DNA from: Pseudomonadota bacterium
GTDB taxonomy: Bacteria > Pseudomonadota > Alphaproteobacteria > Acetobacterales > Acetobacteraceae
Direction: 5' to 3'
NCBI GenBank assembly: GCA_021845835.1
Contig: JAJZVE010000333.1
Span: forward strand, 1 to 5,748
DNA: 5,748 nucleotides
The stretch's first letter is position 1; every line of letters starts with the position of its first letter. Positions 1-5,748 of the stretch are shown here, one piece after another. Position numbers and translations under genes: made by a program. Under the pieces are notes generated by a model. The model was not told the origin of the DNA. It worked only from the letters and a program-made list of their open reading frames with translations, and searched no databases.

Positions 1-2343
1 CGATCTGACGCCATCCTGGCCGACGGCACGCGGCACCGCTTCGGCGACCCGGATGCGGCGCCGCCGGCGCGCATCGCCGAGCTGACCGCGCGGCTGCTGG
101 CGCTCGGCGCCGCCGAAGCGGGCGAGATCGCGGCGCGCTTCCCGCGCCTGCTGCGCCGCGTCGGCGGCTACAACATCGACGCGCTGCTGCCCGCCGACAC
201 CCCCCGCAACCTGGCCCGGCTGCTGGTCGGGTCGGAGGGAACGCTGGCGCTGTCGGTATCGATCGAACTGGCGCTGCTGCCGATCAAGCCGCGGAAAATG
301 CTCGGCATCTGCCAGTTCCCGACGTTCCGCGCGGCGATGCTGGCGACCCGGCATCTGGTAGCGCTCGATCCGGAGGCGGTGGAGCTGGTCGATCACACCA
401 TGATCGCGCTCGGCCGCCAGATCCCGATCTACCGCGCCACCATCGAGCAGATGCTGCGCGGCGAGCCGGACAGCCTGCTGATCGTGGAGTTCCACGGCGA
501 CTCGGACGAGGTTCTCGCCGCCAGGCTCGACGAGCTCGATCAGGCGATGGCCGATCTCGGCCATCCCGGTGCGGTGGTGCGCGCGACCGATGTGGCGTTC
601 CAGGCGCGCATCGCCGCGGTGCGCGAGGCTGGGCTGAATATCATGATGTCGATGAAGGGCGACGCCAAGCCGGTGTCATTCATCGAGGACTGCGCCGTCG
701 CGCTCGACGATCTTGCCGACTACACCGAACGGCTGGAGGGCGTGTTCGCAAAGCATGACGTGCGCGGCACGTGGTATGCGCACGCCTCGGTCGGCTGCCT
801 GCATGTGCGGCCGGTGCTGAACATGAAGGACCCGGCGCAGGTCGCCACCATGCGCGCGGTCGCGGAGGAATGTTTTGCTCTCGTCCGCGCCTACAAGGGC
901 AGCCATTCCGGCGAGCACGGCGACGGCATCGTGCGCAGCGAGTTCCACGAGCCGATGTTCGGCCCGCGCATCGCCCGCGCCTTCGAGACGGTGAAAGACC
1001 TGTTCGATCCGGCCGGCCTGCTCAACCCCAACCGCATCGTGCGGGCACCGCGCATGGATGACCGCACGCTGCTGCGCTACCCGCCCGGCTATGCGCCGCT
1101 GCCCGGCATCGCGCCGGTGCTGGACTGGTCGGCGCATCCCGCCGGCCTGCTCGGTGCCGCCGAGATGTGCAACAACAACGGCACCTGCCGCGCTTTCGAC
1201 GCCAGCGTCATGTGCCCGAGCTTCCGCGCCACCCGCGACGAGGCGCATCTGACGCGCGGGCGCGCCAACACGCTCCGCCTCGCGCTGACCGGCCAGCTCG
1301 GCCGCGGCGGGCTGGCCTCGGATGCGCTCGCCGAGGCGATGAAGCTCTGCGTGTCCTGCAAGGCGTGCCGGCGCGAGTGCCCGACCGGCATCGACATGGC
1401 GCGCATGAAGATCGAGGTGCTGGCGGCGCGCGCCGCCCGCCACGGCGTCGGCCTGCGGGAGCGGCTGATCGCCGCGCTGCCGCGTCTGGCGCCGCTGGCC
1501 GGGCGGGCGCCGGTGCTGGCCAATCTGGCCACCGGGCTGGCGGCGCGCCGGCTTGGCTTCGCGCCGGATCGCCGCCTGCCGCGCTTCCGCGCCGATGCCT
1601 TCCGCGACCGCGAGGCGGGACGGGCAGGGGGCGGGCAGGCGGTGCTGCTGTTCGCCGATACGTTCAACCGCCATTTCGAGCCGGCGAACCTGCGTGCCGC
1701 GTTCAGCGTGCTGCGCGCCGCCGGCGCCGACCCGATGCTGCCGGATGCCGGCGCCCGTCCGCTGTGCTGCGGACGCACCTGGCTCGCCGCCGGCATGGTG
1801 GAGCCGGCGCGGCGCGAGATGCGGCGCACGCTCGCGGCCCTTGCCGGCGATGCGCCGGTGGTGGGGCTGGAGCCGTCCTGCCTGTTCACGCTGAAGGACG
1901 AACTGCCGTCGCTGCTGCCGGGGCCGGAGGCACGCGCGCTCGCCGCGCGCGCGATGCTGCTGGAGGAATTCCTCGCCGGGCGGACGCTGCCGCTGCGCCG
2001 GCTGCCGGCGACCGCACATGTCCACGGCCATTGCCACCAGAAGAGTTTTGCCGCCTTCCCGGCAACGCTGGAGGTGCTGCGCCGCGTGCCGTCGCTCGCC
2101 GTGGCGCCGATCGCGTCCTCCTGCTGCGGCATGGCCGGCGCCTTCGGCTATCAGGCGGAGACGCAGGCCGCGTCGCGCGCGATGGCGGAACTGTCGCTGC
2201 TGCCGGCGGTGCGCGCCGCCGCGCCGGAGGATCTGATCGTCGCCGGCGGCACGTCCTGCCGCGCGCAGATCGCCGACCTCGCCGGCCGCGCGGCGGTGCA
2301 TCCGGTGCAGGTGCTGGCGCGCGCGTTGTACGACCGCGCGTGA
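1..2343 (+). CDS. FAD-binding and 4Fe-4S 2-hydroxyacid dehydrogenase (D-lactate / D-2-hydroxyglutarate type), 5' truncated
   Basis: The reading frame is open from base 1, so the gene begins upstream; 780 codons remain, and family members of about 950-1000 residues suggest that some 170-200 N-terminal residues are missing. Residues here are counted from base 1. The end of the PCMH-type FAD-binding domain is at about 1-95 (VGSEGT at 76-81). The FAD-linked oxidase C-terminal domain follows, with HASVGCLH at 261-268, GEHGDG at 304-309 and a family-typical DPAGLLNPN ending. A ferredoxin-like region has C390, C396 and C405-P, then a full CxxCxxCxxxCP at C450/C453/C456/C460. Two CCG (heterodisulfide-reductase-like) domains follow: CCG at 589-591 with C627, and C678 with CCG at 708-710 and C753. 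Such proteins oxidise a 2-hydroxyacid on FAD and pass electrons through Fe-S centres to a quinone or another acceptor. The substrate (D-lactate, glycolate, D-2-hydroxyglutarate) cannot be decided here. Flavin, Fe-S and CCG parts that are separate subunits in glycolate oxidase (GlcD/GlcF) are fused. No partner gene lies downstream. Confidence 0.93.
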   Translation, partial: RSDAILADGTRHRFGDPDAAPPARIAELTARLLALGAAEAGEIAARFPRLLRRVGGYNIDALLPADTPRNLARLLVGSEGTLALSVSIELALLPIKPRKMLGICQFPTFRAAMLATRHLVALDPEAVELVDHTMIALGRQIPIYRATIEQMLRGEPDSLLIVEFHGDSDEVLAARLDELDQAMADLGHPGAVVRATDVAFQARIAAVREAGLNIMMSMKGDAKPVSFIEDCAVALDDLADYTERLEGVFAKHDVRGTWYAHASVGCLHVRPVLNMKDPAQVATMRAVAEECFALVRAYKGSHSGEHGDGIVRSEFHEPMFGPRIARAFETVKDLFDPAGLLNPNRIVRAPRMDDRTLLRYPPGYAPLPGIAPVLDWSAHPAGLLGAAEMCNNNGTCRAFDASVMCPSFRATRDEAHLTRGRANTLRLALTGQLGRGGLASDALAEAMKLCVSCKACRRECPTGIDMARMKIEVLAARAARHGVGLRERLIAALPRLAPLAGRAPVLANLATGLAARRLGFAPDRRLPRFRADAFRDREAGRAGGGQAVLLFADTFNRHFEPANLRAAFSVLRAAGADPMLPDAGARPLCCGRTWLAAGMVEPARREMRRTLAALAGDAPVVGLEPSCLFTLKDELPSLLPGPEARALAARAMLLEEFLAGRTLPLRRLPATAHVHGHCHQKSFAAFPATLEVLRRVPSLAVAPIASSCCGMAGAFGYQAETQAASRAMAELSLLPAVRAAAPEDLIVAGGTSCRAQIADLAGRAAVHPVQVLARALYDRA

Positions 2344-2350
2344 TCGCCGC

Positions 2351-2386
2351 GCGCGCGGGCTACGACGTGCCCACCAGCCCGCGCGC
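2351..2386. terminator. 11-bp perfect inverted repeat at the convergent gene ends, possible (Rho-assisted) terminator
   Basis: GCGCGCGGGCT at 2351-2361 is repeated as its exact reverse complement at 2376-2386, with a 14-nt loop. It starts 8 bases after the stop codon of the plus-strand dehydrogenase and overlaps the stop and last eight or so codons of ftsY on the minus strand. The hairpin would be very stable in RNA from either strand. No T-run follows on either side, so it is not a classical intrinsic terminator; Rho-dependent termination or 3'-end protection is an inference. Chance occurrence in CG-alternating DNA is possible. Confidence 0.35.
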
Positions 2387-3280
2387 AAACTCCTCCGCGT
2401 CGAATGGCCGCAGATCATCGGCCTGCTCGCCGACGCCCACGTAATGCACCGGCAGACGGAACTCCTCCGCCAGCGCCACCACTACGCCGCCGCGCGCGCT
2501 GCCGTCCAGCTTGGTCACGACCAGTCCTGAGACGTCCACCATCTCCTTGAACACGTCCACCTGGTTGAGCGCGTTCTGCCCCGTGGTCGCGTCCAGCACC
2601 AGCAGCACCGAATGCGGCGCGGTCGCGTCCTGCTTCTTCAGCACGCGGATGATTTTCCGCAGCTCCTCCATCAGTGCCGCCTTGTTGTGCAGTCGGCCGG
2701 CGGTGTCGATCAGCAATACATCGGCGCCCTCCGCCTTCGCGCGCGTCAGCGCGTCGAACGCGAGGCCGGCGGCATCGGTGTTCGCCGGCCCGGCGATCAC
2801 CGGCGCGCCGGTGCGCTCGCCCCAGATCTGCAACTGCTCGACCGCCGCGGCGCGGAACGTGTCGCCGGCCACCAGCACCGGGCGCAATCCCTGCGCGCGA
2901 TACGCCAGCGCCATCTTGCCGATCGTCGTCGTCTTGCCGGTGCCGTTGACGCCGACCACCAGCACCACATGCGGTCGCAGCGTCCGGTCCAGTTCCAGGG
3001 GTTTCGCGACCGGCCGCAGGATGTCCGCAATCTCGCCGGCCAGCGCCTCGCGCACTTCCTCGTCCGTCACTTCGCGGCCGAAGCGCGTGCGGCGGAACGC
3101 GGCGATGACGCGCGCGGCGACCTGCGTGCCGAGATCGGCGGCGACCAGCGCGTCCTCCAGATCGGCCAGCGCCGCATCGTCCAGCTTGCGCCTGACGAAC
3201 ACGGCGCCGATCGACTCCGTGATCCTGGCGCTGCTGCGCGCCAGCCCCTGCTTGAGCCGCGAGAGGAACCCGAGCGCCAT
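2360..3280 (-). CDS. ftsY: Signal recognition particle receptor FtsY
   Basis: This is an SRP-family GTPase that docks Ffh-ribosome complexes at the inner membrane and so drives co-translational insertion of membrane proteins. The 306-residue protein has the N-domain four-helix bundle at about 1-95 and the G domain after it. GTPase motifs are G1 GVNGTGKT (110-117), DTFRAAA (140-146), G3 DTAGR (192-196), G4 TKLD (256-259) and the closing GVGE with DDLRPFD (282-294). GSARGG (260-265) matches the conserved GTP-contact loop. It lacks the long acidic A domain of E. coli FtsY; short forms are usual in alphaproteobacteria, and the amphipathic N-terminus ([13 protein letters not shown]) probably gives membrane contact. 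The ATG start is supported by GAGG seven bases upstream. The start overlaps the mtaB stop by one base (TGATG), and the gene ends 16 bp from the convergent dehydrogenase stop. It is the third gene of the dapF-mtaB-ftsY operon in this window. Confidence 0.97.
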   Translation of the reverse strand: MALGFLSRLKQGLARSSARITESIGAVFVRRKLDDAALADLEDALVAADLGTQVAARVIAAFRRTRFGREVTDEEVREALAGEIADILRPVAKPLELDRTLRPHVVLVVGVNGTGKTTTIGKMALAYRAQGLRPVLVAGDTFRAAAVEQLQIWGERTGAPVIAGPANTDAAGLAFDALTRAKAEGADVLLIDTAGRLHNKAALMEELRKIIRVLKKQDATAPHSVLLVLDATTGQNALNQVDVFKEMVDVSGLVVTKLDGSARGGVVVALAEEFRLPVHYVGVGEQADDLRPFDAEEFARGLVGTS

Positions 3281-4503
3281 CAGGCCGCCTCAGCCCGCAC
3301 GCCATCGGCATCGGCGCCGACGACGCGCGCGCGCAGCAGGCGGCCCGGCGCCGCCTCGATACGCACGGGAACGAAATGCTCGGTGTGGCCGCGCGCACCG
3401 GTTTCGGCCAGCACGTCGGCCTCGCGCCCCACCAGGCCGGCATAGAAGCGCCGCGCATTCGCAGCACCCGCCGCGCGCAGCCGTGCCGCGCGCTCGCGCC
3501 GCAGCGCCACCGGCACCGCGGGCATGCGCGCGGCCGGCGTGCCGTCGCGTTCGCTGTAGGGGAAGACATGCACGAACGGAATCTCCTCGGCCTCCACCAG
3601 CGCCAGCGTGTCGGCGAAATGCGCCTCCGTCTCGGTCGGGAATCCGGCGATCAGGTCGGCGCCGATCGCGATCCCTGGGCGCAGCGCGCGCGCCCGCCGG
3701 ATCAGCGCCACCGACCCGGCGCGCAGATGCCGCCGCTTCATGCGCTTGAGGATCATGTCCGCGCCGGCCTGCAGCGACAGATGCAGATGCGGCATCAGCC
3801 GCGCTTCCTCTGCCAGCAGCCGCCACAGATCGTCATCCAGCGCCGCCGGATCGAGCGAGGACAGCCGCAGCCGCGGCAGTTCCGGCACCAGCGCCAGCAG
3901 CCGCCGCACCATCTGGCCGAGCCGCGGCCTGCCGGGAAGATCGCCGCCGTAGCTGGCGATATCGACGCCGGTCAGCACGATTTCCTGATAGCCGCCGGCG
4001 AGCAGCGCGCGCACCTGCGCGACGATGGCGCCGACCGGCACGCTGCGGCTCGGGCCGCGGCCGAACGGGATGATGCAGAAGGTGCAGCGATGGTCGCAAC
4101 CCTGCTGCACCTGCACGAAGGCGCGCGCGCGGCCGGCGAATTCCGTCACCAGATGTGCCGCCGTCTCGCGCGCCGCCATGATGTCGGAAACCGCGCTGCC
4201 CGCCTCCGCCGTCCAGTTTTCGGCGCGCAGCTTCTCGGCATTGCCGAGCACGCGCGCCACACCGGGCAGCGCCGCCCAGCGCTCCGGCGCGAGCTGCGCG
4301 GCGCAGCCGGTGACGACGATGCGTGCCTGCGGGTTCTCGCGATGCGCGCGGCGGATCGCCTGCCGCGCCTGCCGCTCGGCTTCGGCGGTGACCGCGCAGG
4401 TGTTGACGATCACCGTGTCGGCGAGCGCCGCCGCATGGCCGCGCATCACCTCGCTCTCGAAGCTGTTGAGGCGGCAGCCGAAGGTCAGCACCTCGACGCT
4501 CAT
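3280..4503 (-). CDS. mtaB: tRNA (N6-L-threonylcarbamoyladenosine(37)-C2)-methylthiotransferase MtaB
   Basis: This radical SAM methylthiotransferase converts t6A37 to ms2t6A37 in tRNAs reading ANN codons, for example tRNA-Lys(UUU). The 407-residue protein has the N-terminal UPF0004 domain with three cluster-binding cysteines C10 (in GCRLN), C36 (VNTCAVT) and C67 (TGCAAQ). The radical SAM motif CxxxCxxC is C136/C140/C143, followed by [11 protein letters not shown], and a C-terminal TRAM-like RNA-binding region starts at about 340. GCRLN, rather than the GCQMN of MiaB or the motif of RimO, favours the MtaB subfamily. The ATG at 4503 gives [13 protein letters not shown], the expected N-terminus. 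The frame stays open 72 codons further upstream, but that part lies inside dapF and has no family similarity. There is only a weak Shine-Dalgarno. The ATGA overlap with dapF suggests coupled translation. Confidence 0.95.
   Translation of the reverse strand: MSVEVLTFGCRLNSFESEVMRGHAAALADTVIVNTCAVTAEAERQARQAIRRAHRENPQARIVVTGCAAQLAPERWAALPGVARVLGNAEKLRAENWTAEAGSAVSDIMAARETAAHLVTEFAGRARAFVQVQQGCDHRCTFCIIPFGRGPSRSVPVGAIVAQVRALLAGGYQEIVLTGVDIASYGGDLPGRPRLGQMVRRLLALVPELPRLRLSSLDPAALDDDLWRLLAEEARLMPHLHLSLQAGADMILKRMKRRHLRAGSVALIRRARALRPGIAIGADLIAGFPTETEAHFADTLALVEAEEIPFVHVFPYSERDGTPAARMPAVPVALRRERAARLRAAGAANARRFYAGLVGREADVLAETGARGHTEHFVPVRIEAAPGRLLRARVVGADADGVRAEAA
3288..3291 (-). promoter_or_regulatory. 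Ribosome binding site of ftsY
   Basis: Minus-strand GAGG lies seven bases before the ftsY ATG (3280-3278), inside the last codons of mtaB. It supports this ATG as the start. Together with the TGATG overlap it suggests independent initiation plus some termination-reinitiation coupling. Confidence 0.55.
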
Positions 4504-5336
4504 GGCGGGAAGTCCGACAGGTCGAGCTCGCCGGTGAAGGCGACCGCGGTCGGGCCGCTCATCAGCACGTGGTCGTCGTCGCGCCACGTTATTTCCAATG
4601 CCCCGCCGTCGACCAGCACCGTCGCCTGCCTGCCGGCAAGGCCGCGCCGCGCCGCGTTCACCAGCGCCGCACAGGCGCCGGAGCCGCAGGCGCGCGTCAG
4701 CCCGGCGCCGCGTTCCCACACCCGCAGCCGGATACGGTCGGGGGCGCGGACCTGGGCTACGCCGATATTGGCCCGTGCGGGGAAGATGGCGGCGTGTTCC
4801 AGCCCCGGCCCCAGCTCCGCGATCGGCACAGCTTCGGCGTCGGGGACGAAGAACGTCGCGTGCGGGTTGCCCATCGACAGCGCGGCGGGGTCGCGCAGCG
4901 GGCCGGCTTCGAGGTCGAGATGCAGCGTGTCCATCGGCCGCGCCAGCGGCACGTCCCGCCAGCCGAGTCGCGGCGTGCCCATATCGACGCTGATCCCCCC
5001 GTCCGCCTGCACCGTCGCCGGCAGTACGCCCGCGAGCGTCGCGATCGTGATCGCGTCGCGTCCCGTCTGCTCGTGCAGCAGCCGCACGACGCAGCGGGTG
5101 GCGTTGCCGCAGGCGCCGGCCTCGCCGCCGTCGGGGTTGCGGATGCGCATGAAGGCGTCGGCGCCGCTGTCCGCCGGCGCGCGCTCGATAACGATGAACT
5201 GGTCGCAGCCGACGCCCTCGCGCCGGTCGGCGATGGCGGCGGCGCGGCGCGCGGTCAGGCCGAGCGGCGCCGCGCGCTCGTCGAACACGACGAAATCGTT
5301 GCCGCAGCCGTGCATCTTGACGAACGGGACGCGCAT
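4500..5336 (-). CDS. dapF: Diaminopimelate epimerase
   Basis: This cytoplasmic, cofactor-independent racemase interconverts LL- and meso-2,6-diaminopimelate, supplying meso-DAP for peptidoglycan and for lysine synthesis. The protein has 278 residues, close to the usual 270-285. It shows the N-terminal signature [11 protein letters not shown] (5-15), and the catalytic cysteine pair is intact: C76 in GACGNATRC and C217 in [10 protein letters not shown], preceded by WERG (207-210). The substrate-contact motif SMGNPHA (154-160) is present. The two halves form the expected pseudo-symmetric fold. The ATG at 5336 gives [10 protein letters not shown], which matches family N-termini; an in-frame ATG 40 codons upstream (5456) adds only low-complexity sequence. 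There is no Shine-Dalgarno before the ATG, which fits the possibly leaderless promoter noted separately. It is the first gene of the dapF-mtaB-ftsY operon, overlapping mtaB by ATGA. Confidence 0.97.
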   Translation of the reverse strand: MRVPFVKMHGCGNDFVVFDERAAPLGLTARRAAAIADRREGVGCDQFIVIERAPADSGADAFMRIRNPDGGEAGACGNATRCVVRLLHEQTGRDAITIATLAGVLPATVQADGGISVDMGTPRLGWRDVPLARPMDTLHLDLEAGPLRDPAALSMGNPHATFFVPDAEAVPIAELGPGLEHAAIFPARANIGVAQVRAPDRIRLRVWERGAGLTRACGSGACAALVNAARRGLAGRQATVLVDGGALEITWRDDDHVLMSGPTAVAFTGELDLSDFPP

Positions 5337-5342
5337 GGTCGG

Positions 5343-5370
5343 GTTATATGGTGCCGGACGGCCGTCACAA
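5343..5370 (-). promoter_or_regulatory. Predicted sigma-70-type promoter of the dapF-mtaB-ftsY operon
   Basis: On the minus strand TTGTGA (5370-5365, four of six to TTGACA) and TATAAC (5348-5343, five of six to TATAAT) are separated by 16 bp. This is the only AT-rich spot in the divergent intergenic region. A start point about seven bases beyond the -10 box would fall at about 5336, the A of the dapF ATG, so the mRNA would be leaderless or nearly so. That fits the absence of a Shine-Dalgarno. The spacer contains the palindrome GACGGCCGTC (5357-5366). The motif match is by eye only. Confidence 0.45.
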
Positions 5371-5440
5371 CCCCCCAAGGGCAATGCGCGGTGGCCGTCC
5401 CGCCACCGTGCCGACGGACTGGCCGGTCCGCGAACCGTCA

Positions 5441-5447
5441 GGGAGAA
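5441..5447 (+). promoter_or_regulatory. Ribosome binding site of the DUF1330 gene
   Basis: GGGAGAA lies seven bases before the ATA codon at 5455, which is standard Shine-Dalgarno spacing. It is the main argument for translation starting at 5455, although that codon is not ATG, GTG or TTG. No other purine-rich Shine-Dalgarno of this quality precedes a canonical in-frame start. Confidence 0.6.
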
Positions 5448-5454
5448 CGTCCGC

Positions 5455-5748
5455 ATAACCGCCTATCTCATCGCCAACATTGCCGTCACCGACCCTGCCG
5501 GGTTCCAGCACGATCGCGAGCGCGTCGGATCGGTCATCGCGCAGTTCGGCGGGCGCCATATCGTGCGCGGCGGGGCGGTGCAGCCGCTGGCAGGCGCTCT
5601 CGGCCTCAAGCGCCTGATCGTGCTGGAATTCCCCTCTGTCGAGGCGGCCCGACGCTGCTACGACAGCCGCGAATACGCGCCCTTGCTGCAGTTGCGGCTG
5701 GCGACCGCGCGCTCACACGTGGCGCTGGTCGAGGGCTATGCGCCGGTA
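5455..5748 (+). CDS. DUF1330 domain protein, 3' truncated, apparent ATA start
   Basis: The plus-strand frame encodes a protein beginning (M)[16 protein letters not shown] and continuing with [22 protein letters not shown] and [14 protein letters not shown] up to the window end. These match the DUF1330 family (small dimeric alpha/beta-barrel, ferredoxin-like fold proteins of about 95-100 residues, function unknown). 98 codons are present, so only a few are missing. The family alignment and the Shine-Dalgarno at 5441-5447 both place the start at 5455, where the codon is ATA. No ATG, GTG or TTG lies in frame between 5338 and 5454; the nearest ATG upstream is at 5335 and would add 40 residues of basic low-complexity sequence overlapping the dapF start. 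Either ATA is a rare weak start, or this is a G-to-A change (mutation or sequencing error). It is divergent from dapF and no functional link is evident. Confidence 0.85.
   Translation, partial: MTAYLIANIAVTDPAGFQHDRERVGSVIAQFGGRHIVRGGAVQPLAGALGLKRLIVLEFPSVEAARRCYDSREYAPLLQLRLATARSHVALVEGYAPV

Noticed and set aside
676..2418. Long minus-strand open frame (580 codons) antisense to the dehydrogenase
   Set aside because: The translation is Arg/Ala/Gln/Gly-rich with no recognisable domain, and the plus strand carries a clear conserved protein with all motifs. Long antisense frames are expected in DNA with this GC3 bias.
1167..2444. Plus-strand open frame (425 codons) in another frame over the dehydrogenase and running into the ftsY 3' end
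   Set aside because: It is Ala/Arg/Gly/Pro low-complexity sequence; the Fe-S and CCG motifs are all in the dehydrogenase frame.
2511..3749. Plus-strand open frame (412 codons) opposite ftsY and mtaB
   Set aside because: It is Ser/Ala/Arg-rich low-complexity sequence without motifs, crossing the boundary of two real genes on the other strand, so it is a shadow frame.
4121..4140. Short alternating CG tracts (also near 1945, 2351 and 3325) that could be Z-DNA-prone or repeat elements
   Set aside because: They fall in coding sequence as Ala/Arg codons and follow from the extreme GC3 bias; no repeat unit or spacing pattern is visible.
4504..4719. 72-codon N-terminal extension of mtaB
   Set aside because: It lies wholly inside dapF, is Arg-rich and unlike any MtaB N-terminus. 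ATG at 4503 gives the canonical GCRLN spacing.
5317..5349. Possible plus-strand promoter for the DUF1330 gene (TTGACG at 5317-5322, TTATAT at 5344-5349)
   Set aside because: The spacing of 21 bp is too long for a normal sigma-70 promoter, and the TTGACG codes for conserved DapF residues. It is kept only as a weak possibility.
5337..5456. 40-codon N-terminal extension of dapF from the minus-strand ATG at 5456
   Set aside because: DapF proteins start a few residues before the KMHG.GNDF motif, and the extension overlaps the predicted promoter and the DUF1330 start.
1..5748. Mobile element, CRISPR array, tRNA/rRNA gene, defence or biosynthetic system
   Set aside because: No transposase, integrase, repeat-spacer pattern, cloverleaf-like sequence or relevant domain was seen. 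Nearly all bases are accounted for by five ordinary genes.

Overview
The window is very GC-rich chromosomal DNA (about 70% G+C by eye, with strong G/C at third codon positions). It looks like an alphaproteobacterium, most likely of the Rhodospirillales/Acetobacteraceae type. The reasons are the base composition, a short FtsY without an acidic N-terminal domain, the dapF-mtaB-ftsY gene order (recalled as common in that class), and the style of the protein sequences. The genus cannot be fixed from the sequence alone.

Layout. Positions 1-2343 (+) hold the 3' part of a large fused FAD / iron-sulfur 2-hydroxyacid dehydrogenase; its N-terminus lies upstream of the window. It converges with ftsY, with only 16 bp between the two stop codons and an 11-bp perfect inverted repeat across the junction. 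Positions 5336 down to 2360 (-) form a tightly packed three-gene operon: dapF (diaminopimelate epimerase), mtaB (tRNA t6A methylthiotransferase) and ftsY (SRP receptor GTPase). The genes overlap by 4 bp (ATGA) and 1 bp (TGATG), so translational coupling is likely. A divergent intergenic region of 118 bp follows (5337-5454). It carries a plausible dapF promoter whose predicted start point falls on the dapF ATG. Positions 5455-5748 (+) hold a DUF1330 gene whose expected start codon reads ATA instead of ATG; its last few codons lie beyond the window.

How the genes relate. The minus-strand operon is housekeeping: meso-diaminopimelate for peptidoglycan and lysine, hypermodification of A37 in tRNAs reading ANN codons, and co-translational membrane targeting. 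The flanking plus-strand genes are metabolic (a respiratory-type hydroxyacid oxidoreductase) and unknown (DUF1330), with no evident functional link to the operon.

I found no mobile element, CRISPR array, tRNA or rRNA, and no convincing undescribed system. The points most worth a second look are the ATA start of the DUF1330 gene, the probable leaderless dapF transcript, and the inverted repeat at the convergent gene ends.
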